A stretch of 64,000 nt of DNA, from positions 1,116,001 to 1,180,000 of the forward strand of contig CAVTOG010000008.1 in assembly GCA_963736325.1 (NCBI GenBank), given 5' to 3'. This DNA is from Actinoallomurus sp963736325. GTDB lineage: Bacteria; Actinomycetota; Actinomycetes; Streptosporangiales; Streptosporangiaceae. Under the pieces are notes generated by a model that worked only from the letters and a program-made list of their open reading frames with translations, did not search any database and was not told where the DNA came from. Shown piece by piece: positions 27,308 to 36,756 of this stretch (positions are counted from its first letter, which is position 1; each line of letters opens with the position of its first letter). The position numbers and the translations under genes are program-made.

Positions 27308-28299
27308 GCGGAAGTTGCTCGGCGGCGGGTGGCGGTGCCGGGGGAGGGGCGGGCAGGTCGCGGACGTTGCCGCCGCCGATGCCGTGGCGGGCGGCCAGTT
27401 CGGCGACCTTGCGGCCGATGCGCCGCTGGTAGTCCTTTGGCGCGTACGCGCCGCGGCCGTAGAGGCGCTCGTACGGCGCGGCGAGCTCGGGGTGGTGGAG
27501 GGTGAGCCAGCGCGTTGAACCACTCGCGTGCCCCCGGCCGCAGGTGCAGCACGATCGGCGACACCGACGTCGCGCCCGCCGCGGCGATCCGCGCCACGGC
27601 CGCGTCGAGGGCGCGGGGCGTGTCGGTGAGGTACGGGATGATCGGGCCCATCAGCACGCTGCAGCCGATGCCGCGGGAGTTCAGCGTCGCGCACACTTCG
27701 AGGCGTTTGTCCGGGCCGGGTGTGCCGGGCTCCATCAGCCGCCACAGGTCGCGGTCGACGAAGCCCACCGACACCGCCGCGCCGACCCGCGTGCGCGCGG
27801 CGGCCTCCTCCAGCAGCGGCAGGTCGCGCAGGATCAGTGAGCCTTTGGTGAGGATCGAGAACGGGTTGGCCGCGTCGCGCAGTGCGCCGATGATGCCGGG
27901 CATCAGCCGGTAGCGGCCCTCGGCGCGCTGGTAGCAGTCGACGTTGGTGCCCATCGCGATGGGCTCGCCGGCCCACTTGGGCGCGGCGAGCTCGCGGCGT
28001 ACGAGCTCGGCCGCGTTGATCTTCACCACGATCTGGGTGTCGAAGTCGTGGCCGGTGTCGAAGTCGAGGTATTCGTGGGTGCCGCGGGCGAAGCAGTAGA
28101 CGCAGGCGTGGCTGCACCCCCGGTACGGGTTGATCGTCCAGGTGAACGGCACGCGCGAGGCTCCGGGCACCTTGTTGATGATCGATTTGGCTCTGATCTC
28201 GTGGAAGGTGATCCCCTGGAATTCCGGTGTGTCGACCGTGACCGGCCGCCGGAACAGCCCCGGCTCCTGTCCTTCGAGCGACAACGCTTCCCACCGCAT
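27300..28299 (-). pseudogene. Rv2578c-family radical SAM protein with late frameshift
   Basis: The first 260 or so residues are perfect: MRWEALSLEGQEPGLFRRP, the [4Fe-4S] motif INPYRGCSHACVYCFARGTH, VKINAAELVRRELAAPKW and IAMGTNVDCYQRAEGRYRLM. At about 27515 one base too many breaks the frame (GREWFN, then noise). The true C-terminus (RWLTLHHPELAAPYERLYG, GAYAPKDYQRRIGRKVAEL) is intact in the next frame to the stop at 27300. A sequence error is possible. A likely LexA box precedes the gene. Confidence 0.85.
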
Positions 28300-28310
28300 G
28301 CACTCATGCT

Positions 28311-28325
28311 AGAACACCAGTTCGA
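28311..28325. promoter_or_regulatory. Probable LexA (SOS) box
   Basis: AGAACACCAGTTCGA matches the actinobacterial consensus CGAAC-N4-GTTCG with one mismatch. It is centred about 19 bp upstream of the radical SAM start. It suggests DNA-damage induction. Confidence 0.6.
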
Positions 28326-28373
28326 ACTAATGTCGGTTGACGCCCGATCCTCGTACGCCCCAGGATCACCAGC

Positions 28374-29402
28374 GTGAAACGGGGCGGATGGCTACGAACC
28401 GAACGAACCACCGGTGTGGCCCGCTGGGCACCCGCGTTCGTCACTCTGTCGATGATCTGGGGGTCCAGCTTCGCCCTGATCAAGGTCGCGGTCGACGCCG
28501 GCGTGGCGCCGATGTGGGTCGCGCTGTGGCGGTGCCTGTTCGGCGCGCTGGCGCTCGGCGTCGTGTGCGTGCTGCGGGGCGCGCCGCTGCCTCGTGACCG
28601 GGCCGCCTGGGGGCACGCGCTGGCGGTGGCCGCGATGACGAACGCCGCCCCGTTCGCGCTGTTCGCCTTCGGGGAGACCCGCGTCAGCTCTGTGCTCGCC
28701 GGCGTGTGGAACGCCACGACGCCGCTGACGACGCTGGTGTTCGTCCTGGCCGTAGTGCCGCAGGAGCGGCCGACCGCCGGGCGGCTCCTCGGCCTGCTGC
28801 TGGGGTTCGCCGGCGTGCTCGTCGTCCTGGGTGTCTGGGACGGGCCGGCCGGTGCGACGGTGACCGGCAGCCTCGCGTGCCTGGGCGCCACGACCGGGTA
28901 CGGGGCCGGGTTCGCGTACACGCGCCGTTTCCTGTCCGGCCGCCCGGAGTCGGCCGCGGCGCTGTCGGCGCTGCAGATCGGGTGCGCCACGGTCGAGCTC
29001 GCCCTGGTCACACCGCTGATCGCGGGCCCGCCGTCGTGGCCGGGGCCCGGCGCAGTCCTCGCGTTGGTCGTCTTGGGGGCCGGCGGCACCGGTATCGCGT
29101 TCGTGATGAACCTCGGTGTGATCCGCACCGCCGGGCCGACCGTCGCCTCCACGGTCACCTACCTGACGCCGATCTGGTCGACGCTGCTGGGCGCGCTGCT
29201 GCTCGCCGAACCGCTCGGCTGGAACACCGTCGCGGGCGGCCTCGTCGTGATCGCCGGGGTGCTGCTCGCCCGCCGGGACCGGCCCTCAGAGCCGCTCGAG
29301 GACGCGGGCGAGGTCGCGGGGCGTGACGATGCCGACGAGACGGTCACCGTCGAAGACGAGGACGCGCTCGCCGGCGAGGCCGGGCAGCAGGTCGGTCAGT
29401 GA
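28374..29402 (+). CDS. EamA/DMT-family transporter
   Basis: The 342-aa ten-TM protein of the drug/metabolite transporter superfamily starts at GTG 28374. It has two EamA repeats: FVTLSMIWGSSFALIKVAVD, VSSVLAGVWNATTPLTTLVF, then GAGFAYTRRFLSGR, VASTVTYLTPIWSTLLGALL and WNTVAGGLVVIAGVLLARRD. The last about 40 residues are acidic and read antisense through the end of the next gene, a 117-bp convergent overlap; the natural C-terminus may once have been shorter. Substrate unknown. Confidence 0.88.
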   Translation: MKRGGWLRTERTTGVARWAPAFVTLSMIWGSSFALIKVAVDAGVAPMWVALWRCLFGALALGVVCVLRGAPLPRDRAAWGHALAVAAMTNAAPFALFAFGETRVSSVLAGVWNATTPLTTLVFVLAVVPQERPTAGRLLGLLLGFAGVLVVLGVWDGPAGATVTGSLACLGATTGYGAGFAYTRRFLSGRPESAAALSALQIGCATVELALVTPLIAGPPSWPGPGAVLALVVLGAGGTGIAFVMNLGVIRTAGPTVASTVTYLTPIWSTLLGALLLAEPLGWNTVAGGLVVIAGVLLARRDRPSEPLEDAGEVAGRDDADETVTVEDEDALAGEAGQQVGQ

Positions 29403-30359
29403 CGCCTCGACCGTCGTACGCTCCGCGTCCTCGGCGACCGCGCCGACGGGTGCGCCCGGGTCCTGCTCTCGGATCCGCTCGGCCGTGACGATCCCGCGGA
29501 CCACACCGTCCTCCACGAGCGGGTACGCGTGGTGGCGGTGCCGGGGGAGCATCTCGCGCAGGAACTCCGCCGACGTCATCGACGCCGGCACGGTGAACGG
29601 GTCGGGTGTCATGATCCGGCGGACCGGGACCTGGTCGAGGCGGGCGCGCGTACGCGCCTGGAGCTCCTCCATCCCCGCCGCGATCACGAGGAACCAGCCG
29701 ATCAGGATCAGCCACAGGCCGCTGAGGTCCCACAGCGACAGGTAGAAACCGGCGATCATCGACACCCAGCCGGCCGCGCGCCCGGCGCGTGCCGCGCGCA
29801 GCGTCGCCTTCGTGCGGTCGCCGGTCAGCCGCCACAGCAGGGCGTGCACGAGCTTCCCGCCGTCCATGGGCGCGGCCGGGATCACGTTGAAGAGCGCGAG
29901 CATCACGTTGATCAGTGCCAGCCACGCCAGGCAGCCCGTGATCAGGCCGTCCATCCCGGCGTGCATCAACAGCGCCGACGCGGCGCCGAACACCAGCCCC
30001 AGCGCGAGGCTGACCAGCGGCCCCGATCCGGCGATCCGCAGTTCCGCGCCGGGGGTGGCGGGTTCGCCGTCGAAGCGCGCCACGCCGCCGAGCAGCCACA
30101 ACGTGATGCCCTCCACGGTCAGGCCGTTGCGCCGCGCGACGAACGCGTGCGCGAGCTCGTGGACCAGCAACGACCCCAGGAACGCCGCCGCGGTCAGCAG
30201 CCCGCCCGCGGCGTACACCAACGGGTGCATGCCCTTGTAGGACTGCGGGAGCCGCTCGGCCGCCAGACCGTACGCGACCATCGCGAAGATGACCATGACG
30301 GTCCAGTTGACGCCTACTCGAACCCCGCCGATCCGGCCCAGCCGGAAGGTGTCGTTCAT
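29286..30359 (-). CDS. Site-2 protease-like membrane metalloprotease with CBS domains
   Basis: The 357-aa M50B-type protease starts at ATG 30359. The zinc site HELAH is in LGSLLVHELAHAFVARRNGL, and the second ligand Asp in NVIPAAPMDGGKLVHALLW. About six TM segments precede two CBS domains (VRRIMTPDPFTVPASMTSAE, LVEDGVVRGIVTAERI; VEASLTDLLPGLAGERVLVF, DGDRLVGIVTPRDLARVLER). Rv2625c-like proteins share this layout. The CBS pair suggests nucleotide or energy sensing. Its target is unknown. Confidence 0.92.
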   Translation of the reverse strand: MNDTFRLGRIGGVRVGVNWTVMVIFAMVAYGLAAERLPQSYKGMHPLVYAAGGLLTAAAFLGSLLVHELAHAFVARRNGLTVEGITLWLLGGVARFDGEPATPGAELRIAGSGPLVSLALGLVFGAASALLMHAGMDGLITGCLAWLALINVMLALFNVIPAAPMDGGKLVHALLWRLTGDRTKATLRAARAGRAAGWVSMIAGFYLSLWDLSGLWLILIGWFLVIAAGMEELQARTRARLDQVPVRRIMTPDPFTVPASMTSAEFLREMLPRHRHHAYPLVEDGVVRGIVTAERIREQDPGAPVGAVAEDAERTTVEASLTDLLPGLAGERVLVFDGDRLVGIVTPRDLARVLERL

Positions 30360-30440
30360 GCGCCGCCGCCTTGTCAGAGTGCCGCCTCCTGAAGCGATAC
30401 CCGGATGAGGAGGCCGCACTCTGCGGCAGAATGCCATCTC

Positions 30441-31982
30441 ATGGGGCGAGCACGGGTTAACCGGGGGGTCGCTGCCGTCGCCGCACTGGCCCTGGCAGCG
30501 GGTTGCGCGGGCGGCAAGGGGGGTTCGACGTCCTCGGCGGCGACCGTTCCGGAGGCCGAATGCGGCCAGGCCGCCGTGCACGCCGACCCGGCCCGCCAGG
30601 TCCGCGCGATGTGGATCGCAACCGTCGGCAACGGTGACTGGCCGAACCGGCCCGGCCTGCCGGCGTCCAAGCAGCAGGCGCAGTACCGTCACCTGCTCGA
30701 CGTCGCCAAGAAGCTCAACTTCAACACGGTCTACGTGCAGATCCGCCCGACCGCCGACGCGTTCTACCCCTCGCCCTACGAGCCGTGGTCGCAGTACCTC
30801 ACGGGCCACCAGGGCGGCGACCCCGGGTATGACCCGCTGAGGTTCCTCGTCGAGGAGGCGCACAAACGCGGCCTGGCGTTCCACGCCTGGTTCAACCCGT
30901 ACCGGGTGAGCACGCAGACCGACCTGCGGAAGCTCGCCGCGAACAATCCCGCGCGCCGCCACCCCGACTGGGTGCGCCGCTACGGCAACGCCCTCTGGTA
31001 CGACCCGGGCCTGCCGCAGGTGCGCGCGCTCATCGGTCAGGTCGTCCTCGACGTCGTCCGCAAGTACGACATCGACGGCGTCCACCTCGACGACTACTTC
31101 TACCCCTATCCGCTGCCCGGCCGCGCCTTCCCCGACAAGGCGACGTACAAGAAGTACGGCGCGGGCTACAAGTCGGTCGCCGACTGGCGGCGCCACAACG
31201 TCGACCAGCTCGTCGAGGGCCTGCACACACAGATCCACCAGGCCAAGGGGTGGGTCGAGTTCGGTATCAGCCCGTTCGGCGTGTGGCGTAACAGGTCGAC
31301 GGACAAGGCGGGCTCCGACACGGCCGCGCTGCAGAGCTACGACGACATCTTCGCCGACAGCCGCGGCTGGGTGAAGAAGGGCTGGCTCGACTACGTCGCG
31401 CCGCAGCTGTACTGGCCGATCGGCTTCAAGGCCGCCGACTACCGCGCCCTGACCGCCTGGTGGTCCAAGCAGGTCGCCGGAACGCACGTGCGCCTGGTCA
31501 TCGGCCAGGCCGCCTACCAGGTCGCCATCGGCCCCGGCTGGAACGACCCCGCCGAACTCTCCCGCCACCTGACCCTCGACGCGACCCACCCCGAGATCAC
31601 CGGGGACGCGTTCTTCAGCGCCCACGACCTGGTGCAGGACCGCAAGGGCTTCGCGACCCGGCTGCGCCGCGACCACTACGGCCGTCCCGCGATCCCGCCG
31701 GCCGCCGCGGGGTCGCCGCCGTCCGCTCCGGGCCACCTGACGGTGAAGGGCGACAAGCTGTCGTGGAAGGGCACCGGCGCCACCTCGTACGCGATCTACC
31801 GCACCCCGGCCGGGGGCCCCGCGTGCATCTCCCCGGACGGCCGCCTCCTCCTCAAGATCGTCGGCGGCACCGTCCACGACACGAAGGACCCGGCGGCCAA
31901 GTCCGGCCGCTACACCTACTACGTGACGGCCCTGGACCGCGCACACCGGGAGAGCGCCACCTCCCACGGCGTGCACGGCTGA
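30441..31982 (+). CDS. Family 10-like glycosylhydrolase (GHL10) lipoprotein
   Basis: The 513-aa product has a lipoprotein signal (VAAVAALALAAGCAGG). The GHL10/DUF187 TIM barrel follows: VRAMWIATVGNGDWPNRPGL, FNTVYVQIRPTADAFYPSPY, RGLAFHAWFNPYRVS, YDIDGVHLDDYFYPYPL (catalytic-type acidic pair), WVEFGISPFGVWRN and LDYVAPQLYWPI. A C-terminal fibronectin III-like domain (LSWKGTGATSYAIYR) completes it. It likely acts on cell-wall glycans outside the membrane, as proposed for this family; activity unproven. Confidence 0.9.
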   Translation: MGRARVNRGVAAVAALALAAGCAGGKGGSTSSAATVPEAECGQAAVHADPARQVRAMWIATVGNGDWPNRPGLPASKQQAQYRHLLDVAKKLNFNTVYVQIRPTADAFYPSPYEPWSQYLTGHQGGDPGYDPLRFLVEEAHKRGLAFHAWFNPYRVSTQTDLRKLAANNPARRHPDWVRRYGNALWYDPGLPQVRALIGQVVLDVVRKYDIDGVHLDDYFYPYPLPGRAFPDKATYKKYGAGYKSVADWRRHNVDQLVEGLHTQIHQAKGWVEFGISPFGVWRNRSTDKAGSDTAALQSYDDIFADSRGWVKKGWLDYVAPQLYWPIGFKAADYRALTAWWSKQVAGTHVRLVIGQAAYQVAIGPGWNDPAELSRHLTLDATHPEITGDAFFSAHDLVQDRKGFATRLRRDHYGRPAIPPAAAGSPPSAPGHLTVKGDKLSWKGTGATSYAIYRTPAGGPACISPDGRLLLKIVGGTVHDTKDPAAKSGRYTYYVTALDRAHRESATSHGVHG

Positions 31983-31985
31983 CGC

Positions 31986-32870
31986 TCAGCGGCGGGCGGC
32001 GACGGCCCGGTCGGTGTCCCCGGCGGCCAGGTCCGCATTGATCGCCGCCCCTGCCCGTACGCCTCCGGCGGCGGCGCCGATGACCTGATTCGTCAGCCGC
32101 TTCGCGGCCCGCCTCGTCAGAAAGGGCAGTCGGAAGTTGGCGATGCCGTCTACGTTGCCGTGCCGATCGCGGTGGGTGACATAGCGCAGTGGCCCATTGG
32201 TGCCGTCTGCTTCGTCGGACAGCCCGTCCCAGCGTCCTGGGAGAGGGCCGAGTTCCCCGACGCGGTGGGCACGCACATCCGCATGCACTAAGGGCCAGGC
32301 CATCTTCGCCTGCGCCGCGTCGACCAGCTCCAGTGACCCGGGATCGGGCTCCGCCGGAAGGAGGGCGGCTTCGTGACGGGCCAGCTCCCACCGGGTGCGG
32401 TAGGTCGCGGGCGAGAATCCGAACCGTCCGTAGATGCTGCCCTCGCTCGCGCTGAGCATTGCCAACGGCTCGCCTCGCTCCAGGGCCGCATCGAACATGG
32501 CCTGCATCATCTGTCGCAGGTAACCGCGGCGGCGGTGCGTTGCGATCACCCCGGTGGCAGTGACGCCGGCCATCCTCCCCGTTCCCCCGCCGGGAACCGT
32601 CACCTCGAAGGAGATGGTCGCCGATGCGCCGACGCATCTGCCGTCGACGAACGTCGCGATCGGGTGGAAGGACTCGTCCTTGATGTCGGCTGCGGCCCAC
32701 TTCTCGAGCTGGTCCGCGCTTGCAGGCATGCGCTGTGGGGGCCACGGCTCCGGGCCGCCGTGCGACGCCGCGTCCACGGGCTCCCAGCTCGGCAACCCGT
32801 TCGCGAACGGCAATGCTCGGTAGTACGCAGCCATCTCATCGTGTTGCGGCGGGCGGACCTCGGTCACCAT
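31986..32870 (-). pseudogene. Eis-type GNAT acetyltransferase fused to the tail of a thioredoxin reductase-like flavoprotein
   Basis: From ATG 32870 the first about 245 residues are an Eis-like N-acetyltransferase: GRMAGVTATGVIATHRRRGY, MLSASEGSIYGRFGFSPATY and GPLRYVTHRDRHGNVDGIAN. At about 32115 the Eis sequence stops, roughly 150 aa short of its usual end. It is replaced in frame by TNQVIGAAAGGVRAGAAINA and DLAAGDTDRAVAARR, the C-terminal segment of thioredoxin-reductase-like flavoproteins. Eis needs its C-terminal domain, so this chimera is probably inactive. Confidence 0.7.
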
Positions 32871-32967
32871 GCCCGACATTGCATCCACCATCTTCTCAGT
32901 CGAGCAACCGAATATCCGTGTGGGCTCGCGCGTCGGAGGACCCGGCCATGGGCGCATCTCCGCGATG

Positions 32968-33279
32968 TTCCGCCTCGTCCGCGGCACCGGGCACGTACTC
33001 GACGTCCTCCACCGCGACCACGGCGTCAGCCGCGGCGCGATCCGCACGGCCGTGGCCGACCTCATGTCCGAGCACACCGCCGTCGGCCGCGAGGACACCC
33101 CCGCCCCAGAGCTACCGGTCACTCTCGACATGCCGGGCAAGGTCGCCGACGTCCTCCGCGCCGCAGAGCTGGAGCCGGAGCCCGCCGAGCGGGCCGTCCC
33201 CGACCACGGCGTGACCGTACGGCGAGGCCAGGGCTACACCCTCCGCGTCAACGCCCTTGCGACCACGGCCGGGCCATGA
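32968..33279 (+). CDS. Hypothetical protein, possible Clp N-like fragment
   Basis: About 103 residues from ATG 32968; the frame opens at 32869. GTGHVLDVLHRDHGVSRGAI and MPGKVADVLRAAELEPEP faintly recall the repeats of the Clp N-terminal domain, but I cannot confirm this. It is divergent from the Eis-like gene. It may be a remnant. Confidence 0.35.
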   Translation, partial: FRLVRGTGHVLDVLHRDHGVSRGAIRTAVADLMSEHTAVGREDTPAPELPVTLDMPGKVADVLRAAELEPEPAERAVPDHGVTVRRGQGYTLRVNALATTAGP

Positions 33280-33488
33280 TCCAGGTCAGCGGCTACCGCT
33301 GATTTCCGTATACGCGCCCGCCCGAAGAGATCACGGGCCTGACGCGAACGGGAGCGTTCGGGACAACCTCACCGTCTGGACCCTTCGATGCCGCTATTTC
33401 CCTTTGCGCGCAGGGCCTCCAGAGGTTTCCCAGGCCACTCTTCAGGGGGATGATTCCAAGCAATTGTGTGACCCCCTGGAGGTGCGGC

Positions 33489-33701
33489 ATGGCGCTCTCG
33501 ATGGAGGAGGAGAAAATCCTCACAGAGATCGCATCTCAACTCGGCCAGGAAGACCCGGCCCTGGCTGGCCGGTTGTCCAGCTTCGGGCGTCTGCAGAGGC
33601 GTCGGCGTATCCGTGCCATCGTGGCCGTCGCGGTCGCCGTGCTCGTGATCGCCTCGCTGGTCGGCGCGGCGTTCCTCACGGCACCGACTGAACCGACCTG
33701 A
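33489..33701 (+). CDS. DUF3040-type small membrane protein
   Basis: The 70-aa product starts at ATG 33489 with GGAGG 7 nt before it. It begins MALSMEEEKILTEIASQLGQ, DPALAGRLSSFGRLQRRRR, followed by one TM helix (AIVAVAVAVLVIASLVGAAF). This is the N-terminal helix plus basic stretch and TM segment of actinobacterial DUF3040 proteins. The about 200 bases between the preceding ORF and this gene show nothing else. Confidence 0.75.
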   Translation: MALSMEEEKILTEIASQLGQEDPALAGRLSSFGRLQRRRRIRAIVAVAVAVLVIASLVGAAFLTAPTEPT

Positions 33702-33768
33702 CAGGCGTACCAGGACCGATCACGGAGTCACCGCGGGCGGAGGTCGCGTACGGTGACGGAGGCGGCCG

Positions 33769-34344
33769 ATGGGCCGTCCGCACCGTGGGGAGGCCTGGTA
33801 CGTGACGGCGCTGATCCCGCGCCCGAGGTCCGATGTGGCACCGGGCGCGGTGCATCTGCCCGGCTGGCTCGACCTGGCCGGGCAGCGGCGCCTTCTGCGG
33901 GCCTGCCGTGAATGGGCGCGGCCACCCGCCGGGATGACGCATACCCGGCTGCCGCGCGGCGGTGTGATGTCCGTGCGCACGGTCTGTCTCGGCTGGCACT
34001 GGGTGCCCTACCGGTACCAGCGGACGGCCGAGGACGGTGCGCCGGTCAAGGCGTTCCCGCCGTGGCTGGCCGAGCTCGGGGTCCGTGCGGTCACCGCGGC
34101 GTACGGTGACGCCGGAGGCTACCGGCCCGACGTCGCTCTCGTGAACCACTACGACGAGACCGCGCGGATGGGGCAGCATAGGACAAGGACGAGCGTTGCC
34201 CGGCGCCCGTCGTGTCCCTGAGCGTCGGCGACACGTGCGTCTTCCGGTTCGGTAACACCGAGGGCCGCGGCCGTCCGTGGGCCGATGTCGAGCTCGAATC
34301 CGGTCACCTGTTCGTCTTCGGCGGGCCCGCGCGGCTGGCGTACC
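33769..34344 (+). pseudogene. alkB: AlkB-like dioxygenase, 5' part (gene split by transposon)
   Basis: The 2-oxoglutarate/Fe(II) DNA-repair dioxygenase AlkB. Visible are GAVHLPGWLDLAGQRRLLRA, CLGWHWVPYRYQRT and VALVNHYDETARMGQH (the first Fe ligand region would follow in H-x-D). Near 34178 one base is missing (CATAGGAC for CATCAGGAC). The frame then continues DKDERCPAPVV, SLSVGDTCVFRFGNTEGRGR and LFVFGGPARLAY. It is cut at codon TAC 34341-34343 by the element; the last five bases GTACC are the target duplication. The 3' part is at 53257. Confidence 0.9.
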
Positions 34345-34377
34345 CGGCCCTGGGGGCCATCGGTACAGCCGTTGGCG
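34345..34377 (+). repeat. Left terminal inverted repeat of the alkB-inserted element
   Basis: The 33 bases start CGGCCCTGGGGGCCATCGGT and end GCCGTTGGCG. Reverse-complemented, 53224-53256 differs only at positions 6, 12 and 27. The repeat overlaps the decayed end of the recombinase gene. Confidence 0.85.
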
Positions 34378-34970
34378 CCCGTGCCGTTGGGGTCGTAGAT
34401 CCTGGTGAGCGGAGCGGTGAGGAGTTCGAGCTGGATACCGCCGGCCCTGGAGCTCGGCCGACAGGCTCATCAGCTCTGCCGCGTTCCTGGCCAGCCTCTT
34501 GAGCTCGTGCACCGTGAAGATGACCGGTGTATCGGGTGCGGCCTCCTTGAACTGGTGGGCCAGTGCGAGCGCCTTCTCCAGCTCGGGCCGCACTTTCACG
34601 CGAGTGCTGACCTGCTTCTTGAAGACCTTGTGGCACTCCGCCCGGTGCAGGGCTTCGAGCTGGCTCGCCAACTCCTGGCGGGCGGTCGATGTCCTCGCAT
34701 ACCCAATCCTCACCGGTCGCTCCGTGCGTGGCGCGGGCACGATCGCGAGCGCCGGGCTCTGCTTCCATGCGCGGCCGGGGAACCGGTCGGCGGGGACAGG
34801 GATCTCCAGTTCCTCGCGGAGCGCGGGGACGAAGCGGGGGGGGGGGACTTCGCGGCGGTCTTCCCGCCGGGGGTGCGGCAGGCGCTGCCGGCGGGCGCGT
34901 CACAGTTCGGGCAGTCGTGACGTTCTACGGCAAGTGCGGCCTGATTGTCGATTCCCGTAGTCGTGTTCAC
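34378..34970 (-). pseudogene. Serine recombinase (resolvase) remnant
   Basis: The N-terminal part has a Cys motif (CPNCDAPAGSACRTPGGK), a linker, then the resolvase domain: VRIGYARTSTARQELASQLE with the catalytic serine, STRVKVRPELEKALALAHQF and VIFTVHELKRLARNAAELMS. A base insertion after AELQ shifts the frame to GGIQLELLTAPLTRIYDPNG, and the rest is cut by the left terminal repeat; at least one more frame break lies in the linker. It is a paralogue of the intact recombinase at 38957. It would have been the resolvase of one of the nested elements. Confidence 0.75.
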
Positions 34971-35072
34971 GGCTGAACTGGCGTTATGGGGCTGTTTGCA
35001 GGGGACTTCGGATGTTTCTGATTTCCGTACTCGTGTGCACTACTGTCGATCTTCGTCTGTACTCGTGTGCAC
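34950..35072 (+). repeat. Three direct repeats at the left end of the tni module
   Basis: Copies at 34950-34970, 35020-35040 and 35052-35072 share the core CGTACTCGTGTGCAC (first copy CGTAGTCGTGTTCAC). TniA/TnsB-type transposases bind arrays of such sites near element ends, and this array lies directly upstream of tniA. I did not find the matching inverted array on the right. Confidence 0.65.
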
Positions 35073-35088
35073 AACGTGAGGTCATGGC

Positions 35089-36756
35089 TTGGGCGAGGGT
35101 GTGGGGGTCGTTGAGCGGGGTGTGCTGACGGCTTCGGAGGAGGAGTGGTCGGTCGCGGCTCGTCGGGCTGAGGTGATCGGCGGGTTGGCGCGGGAGCAGC
35201 GGGTAGGCACGGGGGCTGCGGATGCGGCGGCGGTTGAGCTGGGGATCTCGCGCCGTCAGGTGTACGCGCTGGTACGCCGGTGGCGGGCGGGTGAGGGCGT
35301 CGCTTCGGACCTTCTCCCTGGCCGTTCCAGTGGTGGGCGGGGTCGGAGCAGGTTGTCGGCGGAGGTGGAGGCGCTGCTGCTGGAGGTGATCCGGTCGCGG
35401 TATCTGTCGAAGCAGCGCCGGTCGGTGAGCGCCGTCTACAAGGAGGTCGTCCGGCAGTGCAAGGTCCGGGGGCTGGACGTTCCGTCGCGGGGGAGCTTGG
35501 AGCGGCGGATCGGGCGGCTGGATCCGGTGGCGGCGACGACGGCACGGGAGGGCTCGGACGCGGCCCGGGCGCTGCGGTCGGCGGGCGGGAGCCCGCCTCA
35601 GATCGAGGGCCTGCTGGAGCAGGTGCAGATCGACCACACGGTCGTCGATCTGGAGATCGTGGACGAGCGGCATCGGCTGCCGATCGGTCGGCCGTACGTC
35701 ACCGCCGCGATCGACGTCGCGTCCCGAACCGTGGTGGGCCTGGTGGTGACGTTGGAGGCTCCGTCGGCGTTGTCGGTGGGGCTGTGCCTGGCGCACATGG
35801 TCACCGACAAGCGGGCCGCGCTGGAGCGGCTCGGGGTGGCGGCGTCATGGCCGATGTCGGGCAAGCCGCGCGAGATCTACATGGACAACGCCGCGGAGTT
35901 CAAGAGCGAGGCGCTGCGGCGGGGTTGTGAGCAGCACGGGATCAAGCAGAGCTACCGGCCGCCGGGGCAGCCGCATTTCGGCGGGATCATCGAGCGGCTG
36001 ATCGGCACGATGATGGAGCTGGTGCACGAGCTGCCGGGCACCACGTTCTCCAGTCCCGCCGACAAGGGCGCCTACGACAGCCAGGCGGCCGCGGTGCTGA
36101 CCTTGACGGAGTTGCAGCGGTGGCTGGCGCTGGCGGTGGCGGTCTATCACGGCGAGGTGCACGGCACGCTGAAGCAGACCCCCGCCGGGCGGTGGGAGCA
36201 GGGCGTCGCCGAAGGAGGCCGTCCCGCGACGGTGGCGAGCGAGACGGCGTTCCTGGTGGACTTTCTGCCGGTGGAGCGGCGGACGCTGACCCGCACCGGG
36301 TTCACGCTCGATCACGTCCAGTACTTCTGCGACGCGCTCAAGCCGTGGATCGCCCGCCGCGGGCAGCTGGAGAAGATCGTGCTGCGCCGGGACCCGCGCG
36401 ACATCTCCCGGGTCTGGGCGCTGGACCCGGATGGCGACTCCTATCTGCCGGTGCCGTACCGGACGTTGTCGCGGCCGCCGATCAGCCTGTGGGAGCAGAA
36501 GGCGGCGGTCACCAGGTTGCGGGAGCTGGGCCGCGACCAGGTGGATGAGAACGCGCTGTTTTCGATGGTGGAGCAGATGCGGCAGATCACCGAGGACGCC
36601 GCCGGGAAGACCCGGTCCGCGCGCCGGGCCCGCCGGGCCGTGGAGCGCAGGGCGGCGACCCCGGCCCGCGAGGCCGTGCCCGCGCCGCCGCCTCCACCGG
36701 AGGTGGTGACGGGAGCGGCGACGGCCCGGCCGTTCGAGGTGATCGAGCAGTGGTGA
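35089..36756 (+). CDS. tniA: TniA-like DDE transposase (Tn402/Tn5053 family)
   Basis: The 555-aa transposase has an N-terminal HTH (ELGISRRQVYALVRRWRAGE), a second DNA-binding part (SVSAVYKEVVRQCKVRGLDV), and a retroviral-integrase-type core with QVQIDHTVVDL (D182), EIYMDNAAEFKSEALRRG (D266) and FGGIIERLIGTMMELVH (E302), a DD35E arrangement. A Mu-transposase C-terminal beta domain follows (VQYFCDALKPWIARRGQLEK). The start is uncertain (TTG 35089, GTG 35101 or GTG 35122). It overlaps tniB by 7 bp. Confidence 0.9.
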   Translation: MGEGVGVVERGVLTASEEEWSVAARRAEVIGGLAREQRVGTGAADAAAVELGISRRQVYALVRRWRAGEGVASDLLPGRSSGGRGRSRLSAEVEALLLEVIRSRYLSKQRRSVSAVYKEVVRQCKVRGLDVPSRGSLERRIGRLDPVAATTAREGSDAARALRSAGGSPPQIEGLLEQVQIDHTVVDLEIVDERHRLPIGRPYVTAAIDVASRTVVGLVVTLEAPSALSVGLCLAHMVTDKRAALERLGVAASWPMSGKPREIYMDNAAEFKSEALRRGCEQHGIKQSYRPPGQPHFGGIIERLIGTMMELVHELPGTTFSSPADKGAYDSQAAAVLTLTELQRWLALAVAVYHGEVHGTLKQTPAGRWEQGVAEGGRPATVASETAFLVDFLPVERRTLTRTGFTLDHVQYFCDALKPWIARRGQLEKIVLRRDPRDISRVWALDPDGDSYLPVPYRTLSRPPISLWEQKAAVTRLRELGRDQVDENALFSMVEQMRQITEDAAGKTRSARRARRAVERRAATPAREAVPAPPPPPEVVTGAATARPFEVIEQW

